Source of the DNA: Gordonia sputi NBRC 100414
GTDB taxonomy: Bacteria; Actinomycetota; Actinomycetes; Mycobacteriales; Mycobacteriaceae
Length of the DNA stretch: 45,605 bases
NCBI RefSeq assembly: GCF_000248055.1
Contig: NZ_BAFC01000005.1
Coordinates: 1 to 45,605 of the forward strand
Direction: 5' to 3'
Shown: positions 24,734 through 34,766 of the stretch, in pieces
Position numbering within the stretch: the first letter of the stretch is position 1
Layout of the letters: each line of letters begins with the position of its first letter
Translations under genes and position numbers: made by a program
Notes under the pieces: generated by a model
Databases searched by the model: none
What the model saw: only the letters and a program-made list of their open reading frames with translations
Told to the model about the DNA's origin: nothing

Positions 24734-26737
24734 GTGTCCACCGTGTCAAAGGCGTCTGTTGCGACGAAACGACTGCTCCTCGGCAGGCCGTTCCGTAGTG
24801 ACAAATTGGGCCACACACTGCTGCCCAAGCGGATCGCGCTGCCCGTGTTCGCCTCTGACGCGATGTCGTCTGTCGCCTACGCGCCGCAGGAGATCTTCCT
24901 GGTGCTCTCGGTCGCAGGCCTCAGCGCCATGACCCTGGCGCCCTGGATCGCGATCGCTGTCGCTGTCGTGATGGCGGTGGTCGTCGCGAGCTACCGACAG
25001 AACGTCCATGCCTATCCGTCCGGCGGCGGCGACTACGAGGTGGCAACCGTCAATCTCGGACCGACGGCGGGTCTGGTCGTCGGCAGCGCACTGCTCGTCG
25101 ACTACGTGCTGACCGTCGCGGTCTCGATCTCGTCGGCCGCGGAGAACATCGGTTCCGCCATCCCGTTCGTGCACGAGCATCGGGTGTGGTTCTGTGTGGC
25201 GGCGATCGTCGTGCTCGCCGCGGTCAACCTGCGCGGCATCAAGGAATCCGGCTCGGTGCTGGCCATTCCCACCTACGCGTTCATCATCGGGGTCATCGCG
25301 ATGCTCCTGTGGGGCGCGACCGAGATCTTCGTCCTCGGTCGTGACGTCCGCGCCGAGACCGCCGACTTCGGTATCCGCGCGGAGAACACGCATCTCGCCG
25401 GTGTGGCATTCATCTTCCTCATCGCGCGAGCGTTTTCGTCGGGTTCGGCGGCACTGACCGGTGTCGAGGCCATCAGCAACGGCGTGCCCGCCTTCCAGAA
25501 ACCGAAGTCGCGCAACGCAGCCACGACGCTGCTCATGCTGGGAACGATCGCGATCGTGCTGCTGCTCGGGATCGTCTGGCTCGCCGAGCGAGTCGGCGCC
25601 AAGTACGTCTCCGACCCTGCGCGCGACCTGATCGGCGCGCCACCCGGCTTTCAGCAGGAGGCGCTCATCGCGCAGCTCGCGCAGGCCGTCTTCGAGAGTT
25701 TCCCGGTGGGCTTCTACTTCGTGGCCGTCGCCACCGCCCTCATCCTGATGCTCGCGGCCAACACCGCGTTCAACGGATTCCCGGTGCTCGGTTCGGTTCT
25801 CGCGCAGGACCGGTTCCTGCCCCGACAGTTGCACACTCGTGGCGATCGCCTCGCCTTCAGCAACGGCATCATCTTCCTCGCTGTCGCGGCGATCGCATTC
25901 GTCGTCGCATTCGGCGGTGAGGTCACCGCGCTCATCCAGCTCTACATCGTCGGCGTGTTCGTCTCGTTCACGCTGAGCCAGGCGGGCATGGTGCGTCACT
26001 GGACGCGTCTGTTGCGACACGAGACCGATCCGCGTGCCAGGCGTCGAATGAAGCAGTCCAGGGTCATCAACTCGGTTGGCCTCGTGATGACGGCGACGGT
26101 CTTGGTGGTGGTGCTCATCACCAAGTTCACCGCGGGCGCATGGATCGCCATCCTCGCGATGGTGATCCTGTTCGTGCTGATGAAGCTGATCCACCATCAC
26201 TACGCATCGGTGCAGCGCGAACTCGAGCGTGTCGAAGCCGAGGAAGATCAGGTTCTTCCGAGCCGCACGCACTCGATCGTGTTGATTTCCACGCTGCACC
26301 TGGCGACCAAGCGTGCGTTGCTCTACGCCCGCGCCACGCGGCCGGACGTCCTCGAGGCCATCACGGTCAACGTCGACGACCGCGACACGCGAATACTGGT
26401 GTCGCAGTGGGAGGAAAGCGACATCAAGGTGCCGCTCAAGGTGATTGCGTCGCCGTACCGTGAGATCACGCGCCCGGTGATCGAGTACGTGCGTCGGGTG
26501 CGCCGCGAGCATCCGCGCGACGTGATCACCGTCTTCATCCCCGAATACGTCGTCGGTCACTGGTGGGAGCAGATTCTGCACAACCAGTCGGCACTGCGAC
26601 TCAAAACGCGCCTGCTGTTCGAGCCGGGCGTCATGGTCACGTCGGTGCCCTGGCAGCTCACGTCGTCGGACCGACGACGCGACGACCTCGAGTACAACGC
26701 CCCAGGCGACACCCGACGAGCGCTGGGTGGCCAGTGA
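24734..26737 (+). CDS. APC superfamily amino acid/cation permease
   Basis: A 667-residue permease; an extra GTG at 24731 would add one residue. TAGTGT ends six bases before GTG 24734, suggesting a leaderless start. After a basic N-terminus, twelve membrane helices can be followed, with the first-helix signature 'PVFASDAMSSVAYAPQEIFLVLS', then 'YPSGGGDYEVATVNLG' and 'SSGSAALTGVEAISNGVPAFQKP'. The last 190 residues form a soluble cytoplasmic domain ('HSIVLISTLHLATKRALLYARA', 'DVITVFIPEYVVGHWWEQILH'). This architecture is shared with KimA-like and other APC potassium transporters. Next to ceoB/ceoC, a potassium role is a reasonable inference. Confidence 0.88.
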   Translation: MSTVSKASVATKRLLLGRPFRSDKLGHTLLPKRIALPVFASDAMSSVAYAPQEIFLVLSVAGLSAMTLAPWIAIAVAVVMAVVVASYRQNVHAYPSGGGDYEVATVNLGPTAGLVVGSALLVDYVLTVAVSISSAAENIGSAIPFVHEHRVWFCVAAIVVLAAVNLRGIKESGSVLAIPTYAFIIGVIAMLLWGATEIFVLGRDVRAETADFGIRAENTHLAGVAFIFLIARAFSSGSAALTGVEAISNGVPAFQKPKSRNAATTLLMLGTIAIVLLLGIVWLAERVGAKYVSDPARDLIGAPPGFQQEALIAQLAQAVFESFPVGFYFVAVATALILMLAANTAFNGFPVLGSVLAQDRFLPRQLHTRGDRLAFSNGIIFLAVAAIAFVVAFGGEVTALIQLYIVGVFVSFTLSQAGMVRHWTRLLRHETDPRARRRMKQSRVINSVGLVMTATVLVVVLITKFTAGAWIAILAMVILFVLMKLIHHHYASVQRELERVEAEEDQVLPSRTHSIVLISTLHLATKRALLYARATRPDVLEAITVNVDDRDTRILVSQWEESDIKVPLKVIASPYREITRPVIEYVRRVRREHPRDVITVFIPEYVVGHWWEQILHNQSALRLKTRLLFEPGVMVTSVPWQLTSSDRRRDDLEYNAPGDTRRALGGQ

Positions 26738-28086
26738 GCTCCACGCCGCAACGACCCGTGACCGCACCCGTCGTCACCGTGCGGGTTGATCGCCCGGCCA
26801 ACGGGGGAGATGCCGTCGGACGACTCGACGACGGACGTGTGGTGTTCGTGCGTGGAGCCATTCCCGGGGAGACGGTCACGGCGCGGGTCGTCGACGCCCG
26901 AGCGGACTCGTTCTGGCGCGCGGAGGCGATAGAGATCCTCGACCCCTCGCCACATCGCGTCGACATGATCTGCCCGGCGGCCGCGCACGGTGCGGGCTGC
27001 TGCGACCTCGCCTTCATCGAACCGGGCCACGCGCGGACGTTGAAGGCGCAGGCGCTCGAGGACGTTCTCGTGCGGGTCGGTCACTTCACCGCCGATCGCG
27101 TCCACGACTGGTGTGCCGACGACGCCGACCCCGATGCGCCACCCGCGATCGGCATCCGCTCCTTGTCCGACGACGCCACCGGCTGGCGTGTGCGGACGCG
27201 TCTCGCGGTGGACGACGCAGGCCGAAGCGGACAGCACCGCTTCCACAGCGGCGACCTCGTCGTCGGCGTCGACTGTGTGCAGCCGGTCGCAGGTCTGCTC
27301 GACGGACTCGACGACCGCCGCTTCACTCCCGGTGCGGAGTTGGCGATCGTCGCCGACGACGTCGGCCGCAGGCACATCACCGAACTCGCGCCGGCCGCGG
27401 CGCCGCGGCGACATTCTCGTCGTGATCGTGGCAGGAGTGCCGCGCAGCGTCGTCGACGTAGCGTCGAATCACGCAGGGCCACAACGGTACTCGAAGGCGA
27501 CGCCGCCGCCCGCCACCGCGTGGGTGAGCGGGAGTGGTCGATTCCGGTGATCGGCTTCTGGCAGGCGCACCGAATGGCGCCGACCGTCTACGCGCAGACC
27601 GTCGCCGAGTTCGTCGCTTCGACGGACGTCTCGCGGCCCGCGACCTGTTGGGATCTCTACGGCGGTGCCGGTGTGTTCGCGGGCGCCCTCGTCGACACTC
27701 TCGACGCCCGTGAGGTCCACATCGTCGACTCCGACGCCGCCGCACTGGCCGCGGCTGATGCGGTGTTCGACGAGGAGGACACGTCGGTGACCACTCATCG
27801 TGGCGAGGTCGCCGACGTGATCGAGTCGTTGCCGTCACCGGAGGTCGTCGTGCTCGACCCGCCGCGAACCGGCGCAGGCACCCGCGTGATCGACAGGATC
27901 GTCGCCGCGTCGCCCGAGGTCGTCGTGCACGTCGGCTGCGACGCCGCGCGGTTCGCACGCGACCTCGCGTTGTTCACCGAACGCGGATACGCGGTCACCA
28001 GGATGCGGGCATTCGACGCCTTCCCGCTGACGCACCACGTCGAGGCGATCGCCGTGCTGGTGCCGATCGCGGCCGCCGGTGTGTGA
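26734..28086 (+). CDS. class I SAM-dependent RNA (uracil-C5) methyltransferase, TrmA/RumA family
   Basis: The GTG at 26734 overlaps the permease stop by four bases (GTGA) and gives 450 residues. An N-terminal TRAM domain ('VVTVRVDRPANGGDAVGRLDDGRVVFVRGAIPGETV') precedes the iron-sulfur cysteines 'CPAAAHGAGCCDL' and the methyltransferase domain with 'CWDLYGGAGVFAGAL', 'VVLDPPRTGAG' and the catalytic-Cys region 'VVHVGCDAARFARDL'. The HHVE motif near the end is typical. It methylates uracil C5 in rRNA or tRNA; which site is unknown. An arginine-rich segment, roughly residues 225-250, lies between the domains. Confidence 0.88.
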   Translation: MSSTPQRPVTAPVVTVRVDRPANGGDAVGRLDDGRVVFVRGAIPGETVTARVVDARADSFWRAEAIEILDPSPHRVDMICPAAAHGAGCCDLAFIEPGHARTLKAQALEDVLVRVGHFTADRVHDWCADDADPDAPPAIGIRSLSDDATGWRVRTRLAVDDAGRSGQHRFHSGDLVVGVDCVQPVAGLLDGLDDRRFTPGAELAIVADDVGRRHITELAPAAAPRRHSRRDRGRSAAQRRRRSVESRRATTVLEGDAAARHRVGEREWSIPVIGFWQAHRMAPTVYAQTVAEFVASTDVSRPATCWDLYGGAGVFAGALVDTLDAREVHIVDSDAAALAAADAVFDEEDTSVTTHRGEVADVIESLPSPEVVVLDPPRTGAGTRVIDRIVAASPEVVVHVGCDAARFARDLALFTERGYAVTRMRAFDAFPLTHHVEAIAVLVPIAAAGV

Positions 28087-28191
28087 CCAGCTCGCGGTTG
28101 TGGTGACCCAGGGCACTGCCGCGAGGTCCGTAGACTGTTCGACACGACCGCGACAAGCCCGCGCGGCCGGTGTGCGTAGTAGGAGGACTCG

Positions 28192-30168
28192 ATGAGTGTG
28201 CTCGAGCGGATCTCTTCCCCGGCCGATCTCAAGGCGTTGTCGCCGGATGAGGTCGTGGTACTCGCCGGTGAGATCCGTGAATTCCTCATCGAGAAGGTGT
28301 CGGCCACTGGTGGCCACCTCGGCCCCAACCTGGGGGTCGTCGAGCTGACGCTTGCGCTCCACCGCGTCTTCGATTCGCCTGTCGATCCCGTGATCTTCGA
28401 CACCGGCCACCAGTCGTACGTGCACAAGATCGTCACCGGACGTGCCGCGGGCTTCGACGAGTTGCGTCAACGCGACGGACTCACCGGGTATCAGGATCGC
28501 GCCGAGAGTGAGCACGACTGGGTCGAGTCCTCGCACGCATCGGCAGCGCTGAGTTACGCCGACGGACTGGCGAAGTCGTTCGCTCTGACCGGTCAGGACC
28601 GCACGGTCGTCGCTATCGTCGGCGACGGCGCGCTCACCGGCGGAATGTGTTGGGAGGCGATCAACAACATCGCCGATTCCGACCGCTCGGTGGTCATTGT
28701 CGTCAACGACAACGGGCGCTCCTACGCACCGACCATCGGCGGCGTCGCGGCGCACCTGTCGGGTCTGCGACTCCAGCCCGGATACGAACGCTTCCTCGAC
28801 GAGAGCCGTCGTGTGATGCAGATGTTGCCCGTTGTGGGCGGACCCGCGTACGCGGTGCTGCACGGCATGAAGAGCGGGATCAAAGACCTCCTTGCGCCCC
28901 AGCAGATGTTCACCGACCTCGGGCTCAAGTACGTCGGGCCGGTCGACGGCCATGATGTCGACGCGCTCGAGGCAGCGTTTGCGCGGGCACGATCGTTCGG
29001 TGGTCCGGTGATTGTGCATGCCGTCACCCGCAAGGGCAACGGCTACATTCACGCCGAGAATCACGTCGCGGATCAGATGCACTCGACCGGTGTGATCGAT
29101 CCCAAGACCGGCCGCGCGAAGTCGGTGTCGGCGCAGGACTGGACTTCGGTGTTCTCCGCGGCACTCCTCGAAGCCGGTGCGACGCGTCCCGACGTGGTCG
29201 CGATCACCGCTGCGATGCCCGGCCCGACCGGGCTCGCACCGTTCGGCGAGAAGTATCCCGATCGGATGTTCGACGTCGGCATCGCCGAACAGCACGCGCT
29301 CACCTCGGCGGCGGGTCTCGCGCTCGGCGGCATGCACCCCGTCGTCGCGATCTACTCGACATTCCTCAACCGCGCATTCGACCAGCTCCTCATGGACGTC
29401 GCGTTGCTGCGCCAGCCGGTCACCCTCGTCCTCGACCGTGCAGGGATCACCGGGCCTGACGGCCCCAGTCACCACGGCATGTGGGATCTGTCGCTGATGG
29501 CGATGGTTCCCGGTCTGCGCGTCGCCGCACCGCGCGACGCCGTCCGCCTTCGCGAAGAATTCGACGAAGCGCTTGCCGTCGACGACGGCCCGACCGCACT
29601 GCGCTTCTCAAAAGGCGCTGTGCCCGAAGACATTCGCGCGGTGGAGCGTCTCGACGACGGCGTCGACATCCTGCGTCGGTCGTCACCCGGCGTCGGAAAA
29701 GCGTCGGGCGACGTACTCATCGTCGCCGTCGGCGCGTTCTGTGGTCTCGCTGTCGACACCGCGGACCGGCTGGCCAAACAGGGCATCGACGCGACGGTCG
29801 TCGACCCGCGGTGGGTGCTTCCCGTCGCCGAGTCGATCGTCGACCTCGCGCGCCGACATCGGCTGGTGGTAACGCTCGAGGACAGCGGTGTGAGCGGGGG
29901 AGTCGGTGCTGCCGTCAGCGCCGCGCTCTCCGACGCGGAAGTGCCTGTGCCCGTCCAACTTCGCGGGATTCCGCAGCGTTTCATCGAACATGCGTCGCGT
30001 GGCGAGATCTTGGCCGAGCTCGGGCTGACGGCTCAGGATCTCGCGCGGTCGATCACGGCCACGGTGTCGGGGATGGAAACGGTGCCAGAGCTCGAGCACG
30101 CCGACGAGGCAGTCGACGTGGCGCGTGATGGCGCCGGCGTCGACACGCCGGAGAGCGACCGGGGCTGA
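28192..30168 (+). CDS. dxs: 1-deoxy-D-xylulose-5-phosphate synthase
   Basis: A 658-residue thiamine-diphosphate enzyme with AGGAGGACTCG before the ATG. Key motifs are '[19 protein letters not shown]', '[11 protein letters not shown]', the ThDP/Mg motif '[18 protein letters not shown]', the catalytic Glu in '[10 protein letters not shown]' and the transketolase C-terminal domain. It condenses pyruvate and glyceraldehyde-3-phosphate, the first step of the MEP isoprenoid pathway. The last 40 residues form a variable acidic tail. A TAGACT -10 element at 28131 implies a leader of about 50 bases. It converges on the RNase D gene. Confidence 0.97.
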   Translation: MSVLERISSPADLKALSPDEVVVLAGEIREFLIEKVSATGGHLGPNLGVVELTLALHRVFDSPVDPVIFDTGHQSYVHKIVTGRAAGFDELRQRDGLTGYQDRAESEHDWVESSHASAALSYADGLAKSFALTGQDRTVVAIVGDGALTGGMCWEAINNIADSDRSVVIVVNDNGRSYAPTIGGVAAHLSGLRLQPGYERFLDESRRVMQMLPVVGGPAYAVLHGMKSGIKDLLAPQQMFTDLGLKYVGPVDGHDVDALEAAFARARSFGGPVIVHAVTRKGNGYIHAENHVADQMHSTGVIDPKTGRAKSVSAQDWTSVFSAALLEAGATRPDVVAITAAMPGPTGLAPFGEKYPDRMFDVGIAEQHALTSAAGLALGGMHPVVAIYSTFLNRAFDQLLMDVALLRQPVTLVLDRAGITGPDGPSHHGMWDLSLMAMVPGLRVAAPRDAVRLREEFDEALAVDDGPTALRFSKGAVPEDIRAVERLDDGVDILRRSSPGVGKASGDVLIVAVGAFCGLAVDTADRLAKQGIDATVVDPRWVLPVAESIVDLARRHRLVVTLEDSGVSGGVGAAVSAALSDAEVPVPVQLRGIPQRFIEHASRGEILAELGLTAQDLARSITATVSGMETVPELEHADEAVDVARDGAGVDTPESDRG

Positions 30169-30177
30169 CGCTCGCGG

Positions 30178-31458
30178 TCAGCTCGTCGAATCCGGCTCGG
30201 CCGCAGGCGCTTTCGCAGCGGCATTCAGCCCGTCAGCAAGAGCGATGTCAGTCAGTTCGCGCTGCCACGGCCGCGCACCGCCCGCCGCGAGGTATGCGTC
30301 GACGACGTCGGGTGTCGCAGGTAGATCGACTCCGTCCCAGGCGAGTTGGCGTACCAGGTCGGGCGCGAGCAGATTCTCGAGGGGCAGGTTGTTGTTCTCG
30401 GCGATCTCTTTGACGATCGGACGGACCTGCGCGATGCGCTTCGCGGCGTCGGGGTTGCGCTGCTCCCACCTGCTGATCGGCGGGAGTCCTACTGTCGGAC
30501 CGCGTTTCGACGGCAGTTGGGATTCGGGGAGGCTGCGTGCACGATCGATCGCGCCGAGCCAGATGCCGGCCTGACGACGTTGCCGTGGGCCGCCGAAGAC
30601 GGGTAGTCGGGTCAGCTCCGCCTGCGATGTCGGCATGGCGTTGGCCGCGGTGACGATGGCCGAATCCGGCAGAATCCGGCCGGGCGCGACATCGCGTCGC
30701 TGGGCGAGCTCTTCACGCGCAGCCCACAGCTCGCGGACCGCAGCCAACGATCGGCTGTTCTTCACGGTGTGCACGTTGGCGGTCCTGCGCCATTTGTCGA
30801 CGCGTGGGGCAGGCGCCGGACGGTCGAGAACGTAGCGGAACTCCTGGCGTGCCCACTCGTCCTTACCCTGCTCCACCAGCGCCTGTTGCACGGCGTCGCG
30901 CAATTCGACGAGCACCTCGACGTCGAGCGCTGCGTAATTGAGCCAGTCGTCGGGGAGCGGTCGCCGCGACCAGTCAGCGGCCCCGTGGCCCTTCTGCAGG
31001 CCGAGTTCTAGGTAGGTGGCAACCATTGCCGCGAGATTGACCTTGGGTTCTCCGAGTAGCCGCCCGGCCAGTTCGGTATCGAAGACCGTCTCGCAGCGGA
31101 AGCCGAGTTCGCGCAGGCAGGGCAGGTCCTGATCGGCGGCGTGCAACACCCACTCCGGGCCGTCGAGCGCCTCGATCACCGGGGCCAGTGTCTCTGGCTC
31201 GCTGATCGGGTCGAGCAGAAAGGAGCCGGAGCCGGTGCGACGCAACTGAACGAGGTATGCCCGTTGCGAGTATCGATATCCCGAGGCGCGTTCGGTATCC
31301 ACGGCGACTGGGCCGGTTCCGGCGGCAAGGCGTTCAGCGGCCTCGGCGAATTCCGCCGCGCGGGACAGCACGGGTGGAACACCGTCGGCGGGTGCGAGTA
31401 ATGGTTCGGCGACGACCTCACTGCCGGAGTCGGCGGGCCGCTCGTCGGATGTGCTCAT
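30178..31458 (-). CDS. ribonuclease D family 3'-5' exonuclease with HRDC domain
   Basis: The ATG at 31458 gives 426 residues. The DEDD exonuclease motifs are 'GPVAVDTERASGYRY' (D and E), 'WVLHAADQDLPCL' (D) and 'LNYAALDVEVLVELRD' (YxxxD). An HRDC domain follows ('KNSRSLAAVRELWAAREELAQRRDVAPGRILPDSAI', about residues 230-300) and a second C-terminal helical domain ending 'LADGLNAAAKAPA'. It would trim structured RNA 3' ends in the cytoplasm. It is ten bases behind the DUF3000 gene, which fits one transcript. Rv2681 is the positional counterpart. Confidence 0.9.
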   Translation of the reverse strand: MSTSDERPADSGSEVVAEPLLAPADGVPPVLSRAAEFAEAAERLAAGTGPVAVDTERASGYRYSQRAYLVQLRRTGSGSFLLDPISEPETLAPVIEALDGPEWVLHAADQDLPCLRELGFRCETVFDTELAGRLLGEPKVNLAAMVATYLELGLQKGHGAADWSRRPLPDDWLNYAALDVEVLVELRDAVQQALVEQGKDEWARQEFRYVLDRPAPAPRVDKWRRTANVHTVKNSRSLAAVRELWAAREELAQRRDVAPGRILPDSAIVTAANAMPTSQAELTRLPVFGGPRQRRQAGIWLGAIDRARSLPESQLPSKRGPTVGLPPISRWEQRNPDAAKRIAQVRPIVKEIAENNNLPLENLLAPDLVRQLAWDGVDLPATPDVVDAYLAAGGARPWQRELTDIALADGLNAAAKAPAAEPDSTS

Positions 31459-31468
31459 ACCGATGGAC

Positions 31469-32107
31469 TCACACCGAACCGAGCTCGGTGACCCCGACCG
31501 GGGGGAGGCCCGCAGCCGACGACAGGACGTCGCAGAACGCCTCGAGATGGCCACCGAGGCCGTCGGAGGTGGGTGCGGTCCACGAGGCTCGCAGTTCGAG
31601 TTGATGCGCCCTGGGTGGTCCGGCGATGTCTCCGTAGCGCACCGACGTCGTCGACGTGACGGTGCCGCCGAGTGCGGTGACGACGATCGGTTCGCCGGTC
31701 CGCGATGTCTGCGAGCCGTCGCTCGACGTCGAACCCACCTCGGCGCCCAGCGCGTCGGACAGCCAACTCCACGCCACCTCGGGCAGGAGGGGATCCATTG
31801 CCAGCGCGGCTTCGACCTCGGCTTGAATGTAGGCGACGAGGCGCATGGTGCCGTTCCAGGCGTCCTGGCCTGCCGGGTCGTAGAGCAGGACCAATCGGCC
31901 GAATGCGCTTCCCGACGAGTCGACCGGCACGTCGTCGTCGATATCGGGTACGCGTACTTCGGCGCCCACGGCATAGCTGTACGGGGCGAGTCGCTGCGGC
32001 GGACGGATCGGCCCGACCTCGATATCGCGCCGGATCTGGGCGGTGTGCAGCGACTCGACCGCGGTGCGGAAGTCAGCAGGCTCCGTCGGAGCTCCAGAGG
32101 AGGTCAC
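31469..32107 (-). CDS. DUF3000 domain-containing protein
   Basis: A 212-residue protein from GTG 32107. The family shows 'FRTAVESLHTAQIRRDIEVGPIRPPQRLAPYSYAVGAEV', then 'GRLVLLYDPAGQDAWNGTMRLVAYIQAEVEAALA', and ends 'ELRASWTAPTSDGLGGHLEAFCDVL'. It is restricted to actinobacteria and has no known function; its constant partner is the RNase D gene. TACCGT ends six bases before the GTG, consistent with a leaderless message. The open frame upstream to 32245 is not supported. Confidence 0.88.
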   Translation of the reverse strand: MTSSGAPTEPADFRTAVESLHTAQIRRDIEVGPIRPPQRLAPYSYAVGAEVRVPDIDDDVPVDSSGSAFGRLVLLYDPAGQDAWNGTMRLVAYIQAEVEAALAMDPLLPEVAWSWLSDALGAEVGSTSSDGSQTSRTGEPIVVTALGGTVTSTTSVRYGDIAGPPRAHQLELRASWTAPTSDGLGGHLEAFCDVLSSAAGLPPVGVTELGSV

Positions 32108-32113
32108 ATCTCG

Positions 32114-32119
32114 ACGGTA
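32114..32119 (-). promoter_or_regulatory. -10 element for leaderless DUF3000 transcript
   Basis: TACCGT on the reverse strand, six bases before the GTG, matches the TANNNT-N6-start layout known for leaderless actinobacterial mRNAs. Confidence 0.55.
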
Positions 32120-32211
32120 GAGTGAGGTAGGCGTGGCCGACGGGAGGCGCGCCGGGCAGGTAGGCCCTCGGTCGTCGGCGTGTCGAGGCGGGCGGGGGAG
32201 CTCGGCGAGCA

Positions 32212-32230
32212 AGGCCGACCTGGTCGGCCT
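32212..32230. promoter_or_regulatory. near-perfect 19-bp palindrome between hemE and DUF3000
   Basis: AGGCCGACC and GGTCGGCCT flank a single T. The palindrome is 33 bases upstream of hemE in the divergent intergenic region. It could be an operator or a short hairpin in the hemE leader. Confidence 0.5.
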
Positions 32231-32263
32231 GCGTCTTTGTCCCACATGGCAGAGTGATCGGTG

Positions 32264-33328
32264 ATGTCACACCCTGCCCGCACGCGCCGAAATCATGCCC
32301 AGATGCCGCTCATCGCTGCCGCGACCGGCGGCGCACCCACACGACGTCCGGTGTGGTTCATGCGGCAGGCAGGTCGCTCCCTGCCCGAATACCGCGCCAT
32401 TCGCGCCGATCACGGGATGCTCGAGTCGTGCTTCGATCCGGCGATGGTCTGTGAGATCACGATGCAACCGGTGCGGCGCCACGACGTCGATGCCGCAATC
32501 CTCTTCTCCGACATCGTCGTGCCGCTCAAGGCCGCAGGCGTCGACCTCGACATCGTCGCGGGTACCGGCCCGGTCATCGCGCATCCGGTGCGTACCGCCG
32601 ACGACGTCGCGCAGCTCCCGGCGCTCGACCCCCAATCGGTGGGCGCGATCGCGCGTGCCATCGGACTGATCCTCGACGAACTCGACGACGAGACCGCACT
32701 CATCGGATTCGCGGGTGCGCCGTTCACCCTCGCCTCGTATCTGATCGAGGGCGGGCCGAGCCGCAACTACACCATCACCAAGTCGATGATGTACTCCGAT
32801 CCGGAGCTCTGGCATGCGTTGATGGGTCGTCTCGCCGACATCACCATCACCTTCTTACGCACCCAGCTCGACGCCGGAGTCGACGCGATCCAGCTCTTTG
32901 ACTCGTGGGCCGGTGCGCTCTCGGATGCCGACTACCGGACGTTCGTCGCGCCGCACAGTGCGCGCGTGCTGGCTGAGGTCTCCGATTTCGGTGTGCCCCG
33001 CATCCACTTCGGTGTCGGAACAGGGGAGTTGCTCGAATCCATGACCAAGGTCGGAGCCGACGTGATCGGCGTCGACTGGCGCGTGCCACTCGACGATGCC
33101 GCGCGCCGCGTCGGCGGAGGCGTCGCAGTGCAGGGAAACCTCGATCCGACAGTGCTTTTCGCAGGCGAGGCAGCGATCGACGAACATGTTCGACGCATCG
33201 TCGCCGAGGGTGAGCGTGCTGTCGTGCACGGCGCTGCAGGGCACATCTTCAACCTGGGGCACGGTGTGCTGCCGGGAACCGATCCGGATGTGATCACGCG
33301 GACCGTCGAACTGGTCCATTCGATCTGA
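32264..33328 (+). CDS. hemE: uroporphyrinogen decarboxylase
   Basis: A 354-residue enzyme from ATG 32264 (a GTG at 32261 adds one residue). Diagnostic motifs are the substrate-binding '[16 protein letters not shown]', '[20 protein letters not shown]' and '[19 protein letters not shown]', with '[14 protein letters not shown]' near the end. It decarboxylates uroporphyrinogen III to coproporphyrinogen III. It starts the haem operon; the oxidase gene begins 20 bases after it. Confidence 0.97.
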   Translation: MSHPARTRRNHAQMPLIAAATGGAPTRRPVWFMRQAGRSLPEYRAIRADHGMLESCFDPAMVCEITMQPVRRHDVDAAILFSDIVVPLKAAGVDLDIVAGTGPVIAHPVRTADDVAQLPALDPQSVGAIARAIGLILDELDDETALIGFAGAPFTLASYLIEGGPSRNYTITKSMMYSDPELWHALMGRLADITITFLRTQLDAGVDAIQLFDSWAGALSDADYRTFVAPHSARVLAEVSDFGVPRIHFGVGTGELLESMTKVGADVIGVDWRVPLDDAARRVGGGVAVQGNLDPTVLFAGEAAIDEHVRRIVAEGERAVVHGAAGHIFNLGHGVLPGTDPDVITRTVELVHSI

Positions 33329-33347
33329 ACGCTCGCGAGGTGAGGAC

Positions 33348-34763
33348 ATGACCATCGACGTCGCCGTTGTCGGAGCGGGCATCTCGGGTCTCACCGCGGC
33401 GTTCCGGCTGCGGCAGCGACTCGGTCCCGACGCACGTATCGACCTCTACGACGCGGGGGAGCGGACGGGCGGAATCCTCAAGACGGTCGACGTCGGTGCT
33501 GACGGTCGGGGGTCTGTGCTCGTTGACGTGGGCGCCGAGGCGTTCATCGTGCGACGACCGGAGGCGCTCGGCTTGGTCACCGAGCTCGGTCTGGCTGATC
33601 GGGTGGTGTCGCCGACCGGGCGTCGACCCGCATTGTGGGCGTCTGGCCGATTGCACGACATGCCCCGCCCTGCGCTGATGGGGATTCCCGCAACGCCCGA
33701 CGCGGTCGCCGGCCTGGTCGATCGGCCAGATCTCGAGCGAATGCGTACCGAACCCGACCGTCGGTTGGAATGGGCTCCCGGTACCGACGTCTCGGTGGGA
33801 GATCTTGTCGCCGACCGGTTCGGTCCGTCGGTGGTGTCGCGCAGCGTCGACCCGATGCTCGGCGGGGTGTATTCGAGCCTGGCCGCGGATATCGGTGTGC
33901 GCGAGGCGCTTCCGGCTCTGGCGGCACAGCTGGACGCGGGTGCGCCGAGTCTGACGGCCGCGGTCGGCGCCCTGCTGGCCAACCCGACCGCGACCGGGCC
34001 GGTCTTCGGAACGTTGGTCGGCGGGTATCGAGTCCTCGTCGAAGCGCTGCTCGACGCCGCGCGACCCGACCTCCGCCCCTGCGCGGCGGTGACCGATATC
34101 CGACGCGACGGCTCGCGATGGGCACTGTTCACGGGCGATCGCCCGGCCGGTGCCGGCGCGAGCTACGACGGCGTCGTCTTGTCGACGCCGGCGTGGACGA
34201 CGGGACACATGCTCCGCCGTGAGGTGCCCGACGCCGCGTCGACGTTGCTGGCGGTCGAGCGGGCGGGGTCGGTGGTCGTGTCCATCACGCTGGCGCCCGA
34301 CACCGCACTTCCCGATAACTCCGGGGTGCTCGTCGCCACGGGAGAAGACCTGCGCGCCAAGGCTTTCACGCTCAGCTCGCGCAAGTGGGCGCATCTCGGC
34401 GAACCCGGCGGGGCGTTGTCGGTGCGTGCGTCCTTCGGCCGATACGGGCAGCCGATTCCCGGCGAGGATCTCGAGCCAGGAATCGACGACCGACTGCGCG
34501 AGTGGGCGCTGGCCGATCTCGATCGAGTGTGCGCGGCGGCAGGCATCGAGCCGTTGACGGGACGCGTCGTCGAGACCTTCGTGCAGCGATGGACGCTACC
34601 GCGTTACGCGCCAGGGCATCTCGCGACGATGGCGAAGGTAGAAGAGTCGCTGCCTGCCGGGCTGGCCCTTGCGGGCAACGCGGTGCGAGGCGTCGGGGTA
34701 CCCGCGTGCATCGGCCAGGCAGGCAGGGCCGTCGAACGCCTGCTCGGCGACCTGGGGGCCTAA
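33348..34763 (+). CDS. hemG: protoporphyrinogen/coproporphyrinogen III oxidase (HemY/CgoX type)
   Basis: A 471-residue FAD enzyme with GGTGAGG before the ATG. The dinucleotide-binding start is '[21 protein letters not shown]', followed by '[10 protein letters not shown]', '[24 protein letters not shown]' and the late FAD motif '[28 protein letters not shown]'. Because a coproheme decarboxylase gene follows in the same operon, the physiological substrate is probably coproporphyrinogen III, as in other Gram-positive bacteria. The symbols hemG, hemY and cgoX are all in use for this family. REP-like repeats lie directly behind the stop. Confidence 0.93.
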   Translation: MTIDVAVVGAGISGLTAAFRLRQRLGPDARIDLYDAGERTGGILKTVDVGADGRGSVLVDVGAEAFIVRRPEALGLVTELGLADRVVSPTGRRPALWASGRLHDMPRPALMGIPATPDAVAGLVDRPDLERMRTEPDRRLEWAPGTDVSVGDLVADRFGPSVVSRSVDPMLGGVYSSLAADIGVREALPALAAQLDAGAPSLTAAVGALLANPTATGPVFGTLVGGYRVLVEALLDAARPDLRPCAAVTDIRRDGSRWALFTGDRPAGAGASYDGVVLSTPAWTTGHMLRREVPDAASTLLAVERAGSVVVSITLAPDTALPDNSGVLVATGEDLRAKAFTLSSRKWAHLGEPGGALSVRASFGRYGQPIPGEDLEPGIDDRLREWALADLDRVCAAAGIEPLTGRVVETFVQRWTLPRYAPGHLATMAKVEESLPAGLALAGNAVRGVGVPACIGQAGRAVERLLGDLGA

Positions 34764-34766
34764 CCC

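Noticed and set aside
24746..26767. Reverse open frame of 673 codons
   Set aside because: It mirrors the APC permease almost exactly. The translation is rich in Arg, His and Asp with no hydrophobic core.
27835..29475. Reverse open frame of 546 codons
   Set aside because: Antisense to the methyltransferase and dxs genes, both with complete motifs; no recognisable domain.
30162..30177. Terminator between dxs and the RNase D gene
   Set aside because: GCTGAC and GTCAGC can pair around the two stop codons, but six pairs are too few to support a terminator call.
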